A model generated the notes under the pieces. That model was given only the letters and a program-made list of their open reading frames with translations. It was not told the origin of the DNA and ran no database searches. A stretch of 64,000 nt of DNA from Cricetomys ansorgei (Eukaryota; Chordata; Mammalia; Rodentia; Nesomyidae): assembly GCA_026225945.1 (NCBI GenBank), contig JAMJFZ010000199.1:71154501-71218500 (forward strand), given 5' to 3'. The first letter of the stretch is position 1. Every line of letters begins with the position of its first letter. Below, one piece after another: positions 28,618 to 41,035 of the stretch. Made by a program: the position numbers and the translations under genes.

Positions 28618-29639
28618 TATCTCTGTATATTCCAGCCTCTCATGTCAGTCTAGTCCAATAGAAAGGATGTTGTGTCCACAGGAAGAAAAAGAGTCATCCC
28701 CCCTCCACTTCCACCCTAGTACTTCTCATGGTGTCTGCTTCATAGTGATCATGGTCATTAGCATCCCCCTCCCCCCATCATTCAGCCCCTGTTTAGTGCA
28801 TAAAGAGAATGCATTTCACTATCTAAACTTAAGAATGAAAACAGTGAATTGAGTGTATATAATCCTGAGAAGAGTGGATGGGTTGGGTCTCAAAGATGAA
28901 CTTCCCAAGACATACAAGACCAGTGTGGTAGATATGGACCCCACACCTCAGTGAGAGGGCTGTCTACATTTTATTTCAAGGAAAGCAGATAGGCTGGATA
29001 TACTGTGGTGAGCTGGATAAATACTCTACTACAGGGGCCCCAATACCAGCAGTTACAAGATCCCCATCACAGTGGTTGTGCTTTCGTGATGGCTGGGCAC
29101 CTGTTAATAAAAGAGAGCCAGCCCTGCTGGTGCAGCTTGGCTGAGCTGTCTTCAGTCCTTGACCCTCAGCAGCTGGGCTTAGCCGCTCCCTAGTGGATCA
29201 GCCCAGGTCTTCTTATGGAGGAGGTGGCCTGAGCACTCACTGGTGGGTTGGGGTTGTTTTTCTTGTGTATTGCTGTTCCTCACCACAGGTTGTTATACTA
29301 AATTACTTCAAGAAATCCAAAGGTCTTCTACCCCAATGTGTTGTGCCAGCCTTAGCAACTTACAATAGCCAGAATAATGTTGATCTTCAGCATAAGGAGT
29401 CCAAAGGAGGTCAGTGGCAACTGCTGCTTTCACAGCTACTGCTGTGAAGCTCTACAGAGTCTTCACCATTTCTAGTAAAAATTTCCACCCTTTAGGAACA
29501 AGGACTTCTAGCTGACAGCATCAGGTTCAGCGTCTGAGGCCACTCTCCACTCATACACTGGCTCCTCTGATCCCACACTCTAGCTGTAGAACATACACAT
29601 GGATAGATTTAGGATTCAGGGACCTTACAATTTTTTCAT
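28618..29639. other. Intergenic stretch without recognised features
   Basis: No SINE or gene recognised. Short ORFs only. Confidence 0.3.
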
Positions 29640-30230
29640 TTCTATAATCAAATGCCTGACAAAAAAGCAGATTTGGGAGAAGGCTTTATTTTGACTCACA
29701 GTTTGAGGATAATGTCTACCACGGCAGAAAGACATAGTAGAGTTCATAGTGGGGAAAACATGTGGCTGGACCTTTGCACATTTTGGTTGAAAAGCAGAGA
29801 AACAAAAAGCCAGTACTCATCTGGCCTCTTCCTCCTCCCCTTTTCAGTATGGGGACCCCACCCATGGGATGATATAACCATTTCAGGGTGAATCTTCCCT
29901 CTTCTGTAATACTCTCTCTGGACATACTCATCAGAAACATTCCTGAAAGTGTGTCTCACTGATGACTTAGACTTTTTTTTAAAGGATTAATTTTTATCCC
30001 CCTACCATGTGGTGTATGCATGCCCTGGTGTCTGAGAGTGCCCACAAAGGCCAGAAGAGGGTATTTAATCTCCTGGAGCTGGAGCTGCAGGCAGATGTGG
30101 CCACTAAACATGGGTGCTGGGAACTGAACTCAGGTCCTTTGCAAGAGAAGTTCTTCTAACTGTCCTCTCTCTAGCCCCCCCCCTTTTTTTTTTAAGCCAA
30201 CCAAGTTGACAATCAAAACTAACCATCATG
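29640..30230 (+). repeat. Old dispersed rodent repeat with nested antisense B2/B3
   Basis: The outer repeat (GAAGGCTTTATTTTGACTCA ... CCAAGTTGACAATCAAAACT) is split at about 29975-30180 by an antisense B2/B3 SINE (CCAGAAGAGGGTATTTAATC). The outer family is not named. Confidence 0.55.
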
Positions 30231-31044
30231 GGCACTAATACTTACACAAATTTGAGAGCTGTGTTAGGGATGCCATTTGCTGGGAGGACTCAGAACTCAG
30301 GCTATACTTGTGCTCCTGGCTGAGAGGACTGAACACAAAGGAAGGATTGAAATCAAAGTCAGCAGAGGGAAAGAGTTCATGAGGTAAAGTCTAAAAGAAG
30401 CCAGGTGCGAGCTTTCAGAGTCCTCCCAGATTCATGTTCACACACAATCCCCCCAACAACAAGTTGGGACAATGTGTGTTGAGATGCTTTCTGCCAGTGA
30501 AGCCCACAGAGACTCAGCGCTGGGGTTTTAGTGCCCTGCTGCATAAGTGTGCTCTGCTGGGCTGGGCAGGCACCCAAATTCCTGACTCTCAGAAGGAAAT
30601 CTGCTGTTCAGCACGAGCTGTATTTGTTTGTACAAACAGTTGAGTCACAGCCAGCCACTCTTCTAAGGGAATGGCGGGCATCCTCCCAACACTGCATGCC
30701 CAGACACCAACAACTTTGTATTTTGAAAGAGTAGTCCCAGGCTTGCTGGGTTGACTCCTCTTTATCACCAGACCCCCTAAAAGAAGGAAGACAAAGTTGT
30801 AGATTCAGAATGAAGCAAATAAAATGAGAAAATAAGTCCAACATGTAGTAAAAATGTTAAAGTTGACAAATATCATATTGTGAAATAAAATGAAAACGTT
30901 TTTCAACTGCCGGATGTAATTAACAGTACCATGTTCTCTTTTTAGACATATTCGCCGACAGCCTCTGAAGATAACATGACCTTTATGATATCTACACATA
31001 GAGAGAAAGTAAATTAATTGTTCTTCTGACACATTCGTTCATTA
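30231..31044. other. Intergenic stretch without recognised features
   Basis: AT-rich, no gene or clear repeat. Confidence 0.3.
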
Positions 31045-31124
31045 CTGATGGGCTGTTCTGAGACAGGGTCTCACATAGCCCATAGTGGCCTCAAACTTGG
31101 TCTATAGCTGAGGTGACCTTAATT

Positions 31125-31498
31125 TTTTTTCTTTTTCTTTTTGATAATTTCACACGTTTACACAGTTTATTGTGATCTTACATTCCCATCCTCCCCATTA
31201 CTTCCCTCCACTCTTACAGACACCCTTCTTCTTCCCAGCTAGTTCCCTCCTTTATGCCTTGTGTGTGTGTGTGTGTGTGTGCTGGTTGTGCGTCGGTAGC
31301 TACAAACGCTGTGTGTTCTTGTATCAGCAGCCGTGTCGTATCCAGAAGACTGTTTCATTGCACTCCTCCCAGTCCTTCAGCTCTTACAGTCTTTCCAGGC
31401 CCCTCTGCACTCATTTCCCCTGGGCCTTGGAGGAGGAGTACAAACGCCCTACCTTGAAATTCTGATTACAAGTGCTGAGATTACAGGTGTGTGCCATT
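31125..31498 (+). repeat. L1 3' UTR-like fragment with (GT)n
   Basis: (GT)n at 31261-31281, then GTATCCAGAAGACTGTTTCAT and GGGCCTTGGAGGAGGAGTAC, similar to 10062-10165. Confidence 0.4.
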
Positions 31499-31504
31499 GT
31501 ACCT

Positions 31505-32009
31505 TGATAAGGCCAGCTTACCAGTTCAGACTGTGCTGGTTCAAGGGTAGCCTGAATAAACCGGAACAGGCACACACTGCGTCTTGAGTTCACAGGGGCC
31601 GAACTGGCCAAGTAGTTTATTGTCCATTTCTTATACCCTCTCCCACCAGAGACATATGTGAGGTTGCCAGGGCAACGCTCAGAAGGGGCAAAACCAGATG
31701 TACTTGCAAGCACGAGGTTTGTGATCACAAGGTAGAAGGCATAGCTACAGTCACATGGTTAAGCACTAAGTTACAATCAGCAAGGTAAATCAAAATATAT
31801 ACAAAACATTATTGTTCTTTAGGTAGCCATAAAGCCAACCTCCTATTTTATGAGATTAAGATCTCTTTAAGTAATCTTTGACTTCCTTAAAACGAACTGC
31901 CTCTGGGCTAGTCTTTTTACAACTTAGCCTTGCTTAGCAGCTGTCCCAAATGTGAATTAGCTGAAGACACACAGCAGAACTTAAGCTCAAGATCAGGGGG
32001 CTCTCCACA
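31505..32009 (-). repeat. Solo LTR with perfect 6-bp target-site duplication
   Basis: 505 bp, minus-strand TGTGGAGAGC...CA, flanked by GTACCT at 31499-31504 and 32010-32015. The minus strand contains AATAAA (TTTATT at about 31618). Different family from A and B. Confidence 0.85.
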
Positions 32010-32124
32010 GTACCTCGCTCTAAAATTTTCGAGATGGCCATGGTATGGGGCCAGCTGAGGAATAAGAGCACTTGCTGCTCTTGGAATATTAATAAATTAA
32101 TAAAGTCAATTAATTAATTAATTA

Positions 32125-32277
32125 ATTTTTGGTTTTTTGAGACAGAGTTTCTCTGTTGTAACTCTGGCCGTCCTGGAACTCACTCTGTAGACTGGGCTGG
32201 CTCAAACTCACAGAGATCCACCTGCCTCTGCCTCCCAAGTGCTGAGATTAAAGGCATGTACCACTACTGTCGGGCAA
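32125..32277 (-). repeat. B1 SINE, antisense
   Basis: GAGACAGAGTTTCTCTGTTG to CCACTACTGTCGGGC, preceded by (TTAA)n. Confidence 0.85.
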
Positions 32278-32314
32278 GAAAATTTTATTTTAAAGCAATT
32301 ATTTGGTGTATTTA

Positions 32315-32742
32315 ATTTTGCTGTAACCTGCATAGTTTTGGATTGACTTGACTGGTATGACAGGAAATGAAGAAACCACAGATACACAGAGAAGCTGGGA
32401 TCACATAAGACATGCACTCTGATGGAGATGAACCAATAACCCAAAAGCCCAGAAACTCAGGGCATTTATTATATAAAGCTGAATGAAGAGGCAGGTTAGC
32501 CCATCTCAGTAGGGAAGCAGTTTCAGGCTGCAGTCATCTGGGAGGAAGAAGCTGTGGTTCATACTTTCTGGACATACTGATCAACATCTGCATATGAAGA
32601 AGGCCTTGCCATTCCCCTGAGCCTGACCTGGGGAAGGCCTTGCCATATCCATTGGTCTGAGGCATTAGGGTTCTTGACATGGCTGTGCTTGTGTCAACAA
32701 TACACATTCACACAGGACTTCATCTGCATCCCCTAACATATA
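32315..32742 (-). repeat. LTR-like element, antisense
   Basis: Minus strand starts TGTTAGGGGATGCAG and has AATAAA (+ TTTATT at about 32464). No target-site duplication found. Confidence 0.55.
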
Positions 32743-32767
32743 ATTTTACAATTTATGATTTCAAAAG

Positions 32768-33150
32768 GTTTGTTGTTGTTGTTGTTGTTATTATTATTAT
32801 TATTATTATTATAAGTTTTTTGAGACAAGGTCTCACCATATAGTTCCAGATGGTCAGGAACTCACTGTGTAGAGCAGGCTGGCCTCAAACTCACAGAGAT
32901 CTGCCTCTCCAGTGCTGGGATTAAAGACATGCATCACAATACCTCCTGTTGTTATTCTATGTGTATATGTGTGTATGTGCATGGAAGTGCAGGTTCCAAT
33001 GTAGTCCAGAAGAGGGCATCAGATCCCCTGGAGCTGTAGTTACAGATAGATGTGAGCCATACCAATATGGGTACTGGGAACCAAATTTAGGTCTTGGGCA
33101 AGAGCAGTAGTACGTACTCTTAATGCCTTAGTCATCTCCCTAACACTAGT
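32768..33150 (-). repeat. (GTT)n/(ATT)n, antisense B1, antisense B2/B3
   Basis: Simple repeat 32768-32812, B1 32813-32945, B2/B3 32946-33150 (CAGATCCCCTGGAGCTGTAG). Confidence 0.75.
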
Positions 33151-33269
33151 TTTGCCATTTATTAAAGATTAAAGCACATTTGCATGTTAATAAGAGGAAT
33201 GTGTTTGTTTCTTTTAACATAAAGAGCTTGACTATTCTTGACTATTTGATACTATAATATGTAGAACAT

Positions 33270-33428
33270 TCCTCCCCCCCCCCCCGCCCAGGCAGGGTTT
33301 CTCTGTTGTAACTCTGGCTACCCTAGAACTCACTCTGGAGAACAGACTGGCCTCAAACTCACAGAGATCCACCTGCCTCTGCCTCCCAAGTCCTGGGATT
33401 AAAGGTGTGTACCACCACTGCCTGGCAT
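33270..33428 (-). repeat. B1 SINE, antisense
   Basis: Preceded by a C run; CAGGCAGGGTTTCTCTGTTG to CACCACTGCCTGGC. Confidence 0.85.
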
Positions 33429-33649
33429 AGAACATCTTTAACGTTTTTCAAAGTTGACTGATATTTTTATTTTATAATTGTCAATACTGAGAATGCCACT
33501 TTGAATACATGTATATTAAAAATAGCAGAACTATGTTTGGGGCCATTTCAGGAATTACTGGAAATTTTGTGTAATCCCAAGCCAAAACTGATTTAACAAA
33601 TTTTTATGAAACTCAAGCTAGAAACTCAAGCAGTTTAAAATTAGGCATT

Positions 33650-34380
33650 CTGGGCTGGTACGCAAGATGGCTCAGCAGGCTATGGTACTTCACAGCAAGT
33701 CTGACAATCCAAGTCCAATCCCTGGGATTCATGGGAGAGAGAACTGACTTCTGCAGTTTGCCCTTTGGATTCCACACGCCACCACGCTCACACATACAAA
33801 TGAATGGACATGTTTTTTTTGGGGGTGTGGGTGTGGGTCTGGCAAGATGACTCAGTGGGTAAAAGCACTTGTTGCTAAGACTTATGACCTGAGTTCAATT
33901 CCCAGGACCCAAATGGTAGAAGAAAGAGAGAACAGACTCCTGAAAGTTGTCTTCTGACTTCCACAGGCAATGCTGTGCTGTGGCATGTGAGTGTACACAC
34001 ACACACACACACACACATACACACACACACACACACACACGAAAAGCAAAGAAAAAATTCTGGGTTGAGGAGATGATGGCCCAGGTGCTAAGTACTTGTT
34101 GCAAGGTCAGATCCCAAGAAACCCATGTAAAGGCTGGGTAGGTGTGGCAGCCTGCCTGTAATTGTACCCAGGAGGAGACAAGGGGCTCCCCAGAGTGGGT
34201 TAGCAAATCTAGCTATATTGCTGAACTCTGGGTTTGATTGAGAGACCCTGTGAGAGCCTGCCTCAAAGAATAAAGTAGAAGAGTGATCAAGGATGATTCC
34301 TGACATCTGTGGTCTCCACATGTACGTGCAGACATGTGCCCCACACATATGCATACACACACAAATATGCCACACGCATG
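33650..34380 (+). repeat. Tandem B2-class SINEs and a compound SINE with (CA)n
   Basis: B2 at 33650-33812, B2 at 33835-34042 ending in a (CA)n of about 45 bp (33995-34040), and a compound tRNA-derived SINE at 34065-34380. Confidence 0.7.
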
Positions 34381-34739
34381 AGTAATGGAAAAAGGAAGAA
34401 ATAAAGAAAATTAAACATTCGAACACAATCCAAGCCAAAGATAGACTCATTTGTGTTTCCATGTCTAGGGACAATGATAGCACAATACTGAAAATTCTTA
34501 TTTTCTGTAACTGTTATATTCCTGTAACTAAAGTTATAAAAACTAAAACTTTGCAGAATGTTTGAGAATGAAAGAGTTTCAGGAAACTTTGTGTCACAGT
34601 AAAACACTGCAATTCATAATATACTCTGATCTAAACTGATATGTCTCAGGCAGCTTTGTTGACACCACATGATATGTGTGAACAAAGTGCATGGTGTGTG
34701 TGTGTGTGTGTGTTTAGAAGCATGACTACAGTGAAGTTT

Positions 34740-35342
34740 TGTTGTTTTCTTTTTCTGTGGAGCATGGCTGAGCTATGGGCCACCAGCTCAGACCCCTCAA
34801 AGGAAAGTGCAGGGCGTGGGTCAACGCCTCCTGGTGGGTCCCAGATCAGGAGGACTAAGAGCTGATGAGAGCAAATCAGACTCACTGGAAAGGCTGTCAG
34901 AGGAGCATATTTCTCCTTTATTAAAGTGAAGGTGGTTATATTTATAAGGTACAGGCAGGGAAGGGTCTTGGGTACTCAGACATGGAAGCCATTGGTTAAG
35001 AAAAGGATACTGGAGCAGCCGGACTTGCATGTGGAGCTCAAGTATAAGCATCACGGTCTTGCAAGGACACCTTCTGCATAAGGTGTGGTCCCACAGGGAG
35101 AAAGAGGAAGGCACCTTATCAGTAAATGGACTCATCCCTAAGCTTCCAGCTACAGTGCAGATAAGCACCAACCAAGCTGCATTCCTTTGCTTCTGTGAAG
35201 CAGGCAATATTTAATATTTAACTGGGCTAAATTCTGGCCAGGGCTAAAGTGGGGAGCAGCCAAACGCCTCCTGTTATCATCTCCTAGGATGACATGGGGT
35301 TCCAAGCCAGCTTCGACCTCTTAGCTCTATGACAGTCCCACA
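34740..35342 (-). repeat. Solo LTR with perfect 6-bp target-site duplication
   Basis: 603 bp, minus-strand TGTGGGACTGTCATAG...AACAACA, flanked by AAGTTT at 34734-34739 and 35343-35348. On the minus strand it has a TATA-like TATAAATATAACC and ATTAAAG/AATAAAG upstream of an R/U5-like end. Confidence 0.88.
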
Positions 35343-35374
35343 AAGTTTGTCATGACCCATAGTTTTAAAAGTTG

Positions 35375-35620
35375 AGGTTTGCAGCAGTGAGATGTCTCAC
35401 TGGTAAAGAACACTTGTTGCTCTTGCAGAGGACCTGGGTTTGGATCCCAGAGCCCACATGGTAGCTCACAACCATCCTTACCTCCAGTTCTAGGGGATCT
35501 GACACCCTCTTCTAACCTTCTGAACCATGAGCACTAGGCGCGCACATGGTGCGCATTCATACATTCAGGCAAAACATGCATATGCATAAAATGAATGAAT
35601 CTTCAAAAAAATTAAAGACT
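35375..35620 (+). repeat. B2-class SINE
   Basis: GCAGTGAGATGTCTCACTGG, GCTCACAACCATCCTTACCT. Confidence 0.8.
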
Positions 35621-36079
35621 AAAGCTGAGTCTTAGATAAGTTATGTCCAGGTAGCAGCTCTTACAGGTAAAATATTCTGTAGGACATTTTTTAAATTTGA
35701 AGAAGCCTGGTAACATTTCTTTCACATATTGTACACACCTGTTGAGTGATTTAAGGGCCTTTTGAGTTTTTTGCTTGTGACTAATCTTCCATTCTTCATG
35801 AGTTTCCAATACCCATTAAACAGTTTTATCGGCTCCTCGTGTTATAACATGCATTGGAAGAGGGAAGCTGTGTTTCTAGATGCTATTTCCACATCTGAAC
35901 AACCAGAATAACAGTTGGTCCAGAAGTGACTGGTCTCATTGAACCCAAACTAAGAGCACCCTGATTTAACCACATGAATCTGGATCCCATATTTTGGAAC
36001 CTGGGATAGAGGTGTTAGAAGAGAGACTTCAAGGAGAAAGACAAAATCATGTCGAGAGCACAGTATAGGGTCTGAGGTT

Positions 36080-37801
36080 TGTAGTTGCCAGCCACTGTGT
36101 GGGCTCACCAAGAAAGACACGGAGGCATATTCATAGGAGCTAACCCCGCCAGACCTCAGCAGAGGGAACCACCATCATGGCAAGCACCATCCTGGACAGT
36201 GGAAACCTCTAGCGTCTCATCTCAGGGGTTTTTATTGATACCTAAGTTCCTCAATCGATACCACCTGCAGATCATGAGCAATCATACATCTTTTATATAA
36301 AACCAACACCTGCAGAACATACAAAATCCAAGGCCTAGACAACCCTTAGCCCATTCGTGCACAAAACCACCATTTAAACATTACTGAAATAAACTTCTGC
36401 AGCATTTCCCCTTTTCTGTGTAAGACAAAAAATTGCTCTATCTCTAAAACACTACGCCAACGAAACTATTTACAAGAGGAACAATCACAAGGATGGACCA
36501 GATGAAACCAAATATCTATCAAGCTTTTCACAATGTCTTTGGACAGCAGAAAAACATTATCAATGTCCAATTATCTGGAATTCACTCACAATATTCTGAG
36601 CTCCTCCAAAGGGCTTGGATCACTTCTCTGACTCTGCCCTCGCACACACAACTTGTCCACCAGGTTCTGACTGGCTCCCCTCCACTGCTGCTTCTGTTCT
36701 TGGTGGTCATCCCATGGTATTGGCATTTTCAGAAAACCGGGGTCTTCTGTGCAACTGGGCTGCACTTTCACCAATAGCCTCCCATAGGCTCTCTTCATGG
36801 TGCCAAGCCTCAACTTATCTGCATGACTCTTTCAGTCTGGGCCTTCAACTGCTACTGAGGCTACTCATTCACCAATAGCCTTTCCTGGGCTCTCTTCATG
36901 GAACCAAGCCTCAACTTTTTTACATGACCCCTTCAGTCTGGGCCTTCAACTGTTACTTTGGCTGCACTTTTACCAATGGCCTCTCCTGGCCTCTCATATT
37001 GCCATGCCTCAGCTGAAGACACCTTCATGCCTTCAAAACAAGTACCACCTGGGTGGCTCTTACATTACCAAGTTTGGCTACCAGCACTAGAAACAACCTG
37101 GGCCAGTTCTGGAAGACAGCTTCTGTGTGCTGACCCTGAGGAAACATTTTCCAGATTTTAAGATAGAGTCTGGTTTTCAGGAAAAATAACTGGTAACCTT
37201 GTCTGCAGGAAGGGTCCCCTCATGGGGTGGAGTTCTCATCACCATAGCAGATGTGTCTTGTCAGAACAGCTTCACCAGTATCTGGACTGCTTGTAGATAG
37301 GTTTGCAGAAACAAAACAAAAACAAAAAACCAAACAAACAAACAAACAAACAAAAAAAAAAAAAAAAGAAAGAAAACAGACTCTGTGAGGTCTGGAGTTT
37401 CTTTTTCTTATTCCTAGTCTCCATGTTGGATTAGCTGGCATGATGTCATTCCCCATGTTACAGGCACCACTTGTCTAGTATGCTGCTATAGCAGCTCAGC
37501 CAAGAAGACGGAGGCATTTTTCATAGGTGCGAACCCAGCCAGACCTCAGCAGAGGGAACTACTATCATGGCAAGCACCATCCTGGACAGTGGAACTTTTG
37601 AGTGTCTCATCTCAGGGATTTTTATTGATACCTAAGCTCCTCAGGTGTTCCACTGATACCATGTGCAGATCATGAGCAATCATATATTTTTTACATAAAG
37701 CCAATACCTGCAGACCATACAAAACCCAAGGTCTAGGCAGTCCTTAACCCTTAGCACAAAACCACCATTTTAAACATAACTAAAAATAATCTTCTGCAAC
37801 A
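36080..37801 (-). mobile_element. Non-autonomous LTR retrotransposon (family B LTRs)
   Basis: Antisense element with two LTRs: 37472-37801 (5' in its own orientation) and 36080-36404 (3'), both TG...CA, 325-330 bp. Flanking GAGGTT (36074-36079) and GAGGTC (37802-37807) are a 6-bp target-site duplication with one change. A Lys-type-like primer-binding site (TGGTGCCTGTAACATGGGG on minus) lies 2 nt inside the 5' LTR. A polypurine tract (GAAAAGGGGAAA) directly abuts the 3' LTR. The 1067-bp interior has no gag, pol or env that I can recognise. It contains about three copies of a 101-bp tandem unit (starts at about 36762, 36863 and 36964) and an A-rich run (37310-37370). It must have been mobilised in trans. 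Confidence 0.85.
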
Positions 37802-37839
37802 GAGGTCCTTGATCTCTACTGTACAGGCTGGGTAGTGGC

Positions 37840-38170
37840 AGTCATATCAGATGTTATGATTTGGAGCCTCTCTCAAAAGCCCATGCCTTGACTGCAAGCC
37901 TTGGCCCCCAACGTGGTACTGTTGGGAGATTGTGAAGCCTTTTGGAGGTGGGGCCTGATGAAAGGAAGTTAGATTGCTGAGGGCAAGCCTTTCCTATCTT
38001 ATATTTATTTCCTGGCTTCTTGAGGTGAGCAGTTCCCAAGCAGGTGCTTCTACAAGACCAACCTCCAAGAACTAAAGCCTCCAAAGCCATGAGTTGAAAG
38101 AAACCTCTCTTCCTTGTAAGTCGATTATGTCAGGAATTTTCTTACAGTGACAGAGAGCTAACTAATACAC
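37840..38170. repeat. Old mammalian LTR/MaLR-like repeat
   Basis: GGAGGTGGGGCCTGATGAAA, GAAAGAAACCTCTCTTCCTT and a terminal AGCTAACTAATACAC resemble old MaLR-type repeats. Family uncertain. Confidence 0.4.
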
Positions 38171-39376
38171 TAGTTCAGGGCCACTATTCTTGCCACGGAG
38201 TCGTGCTGTGTCAAAGGCAAGGCTTTGACACCTTTGCTGAATCCCAGCTCAAGACTCAGTTATAATTGCTCTCTCTTTTTTTCTGGTCCTTGGTGTCTAG
38301 ATTGAGTTCATGACCCAGTCCTGTTATCCTGCTTCTTTGCACAAATCATCATCATCTTTTATTGAAAACATGGAACTTTAGATGTCTTACAGCAAGTTTG
38401 CATTATGATTGGGCCAGGTCCTTGGGCTTGTCTATTTTTTAAGTTTTTCTTTTTGTTTGTTTGTTTAGTGGTCTGCCTGGATCAACTCTGTGAGGTCTGC
38501 TTCCTTCACTGTACGTGGCTTCTGATGTCACTGCTTGGTGTCTTCCCAGTGTTTAGGAAGCTAGAAGTTGCACCTGGGACAGCACAGGTTGGTGTTCAGC
38601 CACTGTTGGCCGAAGGTTGTGCTTAAGCTCCTGGTTAAACAAGACTCCCATGTTTTGCCAGGGATCTTGTGGTTGGGGTATCTGCTGGCCTGCCCTACAT
38701 GTAGGTAGTGTCAAGGACTCAATCACAACCCCAAAGATATCTACCTCTAAATTACAGGAATTAGGGACTCCCACGTTATTTGAGGAAAGGTACCTTGCAG
38801 ATCCTGAGATGGGGCAATGATCTTTAACTATGAAGGGCGAGGGATTAAATGTAACAGAAGGCATCCTTGTAAATGGAACAGGGGAGTAATACAACATCAG
38901 AAAAGAAGTCAAACCTTTCAAGTGAACAGAATGTAAAGTGCAGACATGAATCTACACATGATTCTGTTGAGTAAAAGACAAACATAAAAAAGGGAGAGAA
39001 AAAGAAGATTTAAATGCTTGAGGAGATTGTACCCTCCTCCCATGATCCAGTAGAAGGGATTACACCCATGCTCACACTAGCACTAAGTGGACTCAGTGCT
39101 TAAGAGAAAGGAACATGTGAAATGGGTTAGTGGTGTGGGGAATAAGGGAAGGATTGGAGGGGAAGGAACTGGAGGTGAACTTTATATGCATGTACATAGT
39201 TCTCAATGACAAATTGATTATTCAAAAATGGGAGTAGTAGTTATGCATTTAAGGTTTATACGCTGTTCTCTGTACTATATTAGCGTGCCTGACATTTTAA
39301 GCTGGTACCATTTTACAAGGCCATAAAATAAATTGCATAATTTGCATAAATCGCTCTAAGTCTCCAGTATTCATTC
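38171..39376. other. Intergenic stretch with possible old repeat remnant
   Basis: 38700-38920 (CCAAAGATATCTACCTCTAA, TGAGATGGGGCAATGA) resembles a very old mammal-wide repeat. The rest is unassigned. Confidence 0.3.
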
Positions 39377-39394
39377 GTTTGTTTGTTTGTTTGT

Positions 39395-39425
<31 letters not shown>

Positions 39426-39530
39426 TTTTTGGGCAAGGTTTCACTCTGTAGCTCTGGCTGGCCTGGAACTCACTCTGTGGTTTCTACCACATCTCCCTTA
39501 AACTCTCCTATCTGGCCAGTGCAGAAGACA
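39377..39530 (-). repeat. (TTTG)n(TTTA)n and antisense B1
   Basis: Tetranucleotide run 39377-39428, then a diverged reverse B1. Confidence 0.7.
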
Positions 39531-39854
39531 GATGGATCAGGAGAATGATTGTTAACTACTGAAATCTCAATTGGATAGTGACTCCAACTGCAGCTGCTGT
39601 ACCATATACACTGTCCTGAGTTGAGCAAATTAACACATCTCCTGGTACATGGTATACAGCTATTGATCTATCAAATGCCTTTTCCTTGGTACCTGTCCTT
39701 AAGGACCATCAGAAACAATTTGCTCTCAGTTGGCAGGGCCAGCAATATACTTCAAGGATATATTAACTTTCCATCCCTGTGTCATAACTTAGTTAGATGG
39801 GATCTCAATTGTATCTCTCTTCCACAAATCATCACGTTGGTTCACTATATTGAT

Positions 39855-40110
39855 AGATGCTTGCCACACACTGGACCTGGTAGGAAGTACGAAACTACAG
39901 GTTCTGCCTTTTAAAGCACCTGTGCCACATGACTCGGTGCCATTTTGTGGAAACTTTGGAGGTGCCAGGACCATTCTGTGGCCACTTCAAAATGGACCTG
40001 GTCAGAGTCCATCTTCTTGGCCAGTATTTAATTAAAGCTTGCTTGCTTCAAATTTGGCTCAATTATGGTGGTCTTATTCTCGACCAAATTTGGGATTTAT
40101 ACTGGCAGAA
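39855..40110 (+). repeat. LTR-like repeat, copy 1
   Basis: Shares GGACCTGGTAGGAAGTAC, TGTGCCACATGACTC and ATTAAAGCTTGCTTGCTTCA with 43970-44225 in the same orientation. ATTAAA may be its poly(A) signal. The ends are not defined. Confidence 0.5.
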
Positions 40111-40871
40111 GGAACAAATGGCTGGCTGTGGTACCTATTAGTACTAAAGAGTGTACTGGCTTCCAGGTCCCATCAGTTCCACAAGTACCTGTTCATCATT
40201 TCAGAGTCCATGCTAGCATCCCAGCTGGTCTCTCCCCCTCCCTATACTTCCCTAGCTCATGTGCTTCCCTCCTTACAACCCTGCTATCTCAGCTGTGATC
40301 CCTCTTGTGCCAGTGGTCTTTTTGTGTCCCTGTCTCCTTCCTCCCTGTCTCTCTTCTGCGCTTCTGCTCCCCCACAACCCAACACACTTCTCTCTTGGCC
40401 AGGTCCAGTCTGCTGGCCATGTTCAGTCTATCACTTTCTCTTTCTGCTCTATATTCATCAAGGTGCCTCTGGCTCTTCTCTCCCTCATATCTACAAGAAA
40501 AACCTTCCCTTCAACCATATCATGGAGTGGTCGTGTCATCAGTTTATACAGTGAATATGTGTATGCAGGAGTGAGTGAGAATGTGACCCAAAATTTAAAG
40601 CAAAAGAGACAGATGCAAAATGAAGGCAGAGGTGTCAACCTTTTTTCTGTTTTTAGTTCCCCACTGGGTATTTGCAGGCTATGAAGAGTCAATGCTTTTT
40701 ATCATAAAAGAGAGGGGGGGAGTTCTAAGTGACAAATTCGACATACTTGTAGGCTCAAAACTGTTACCGGTGTTTCTGGCTGCTTAGGGGGCGGTACAAT
40801 CCTGTGTCCTGGATGCTCGGGTACAAGTGTGTCTACACAGAATGACTGAATCTCTCCTAGAGAAAACTTGA

Positions 40872-41035
40872 AGCTGTGTGGTGGTGGCGCACACCTTTAA
40901 TCCCAGCATTTGGAAAGCAGATGCAGGTAGATCTCTGTGAGTTCAAGGCTAGCCTGGTCTACAGAGTGAGTTCCAAGACAGCCAGAGTTACAACAGAGAG
41001 ACCCTGTCTCAAAAAACCAAAATAAAAAAAAGAAA
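40872..41035 (+). repeat. B1 SINE
   Basis: GCACACCTTTAATCCCAGCA and GAGACCCTGTCTCAAAAAACC. Confidence 0.9.

Noticed and set aside
32315..32742. Target-site duplication for the LTR-like element
   Set aside because: No matching flanks of 4-6 bp were found for any plausible TG...CA ends.
33995..34040. Functional regulatory element in (CA)n
   Set aside because: It is the ordinary CA-rich 3' tail of a B2 SINE.
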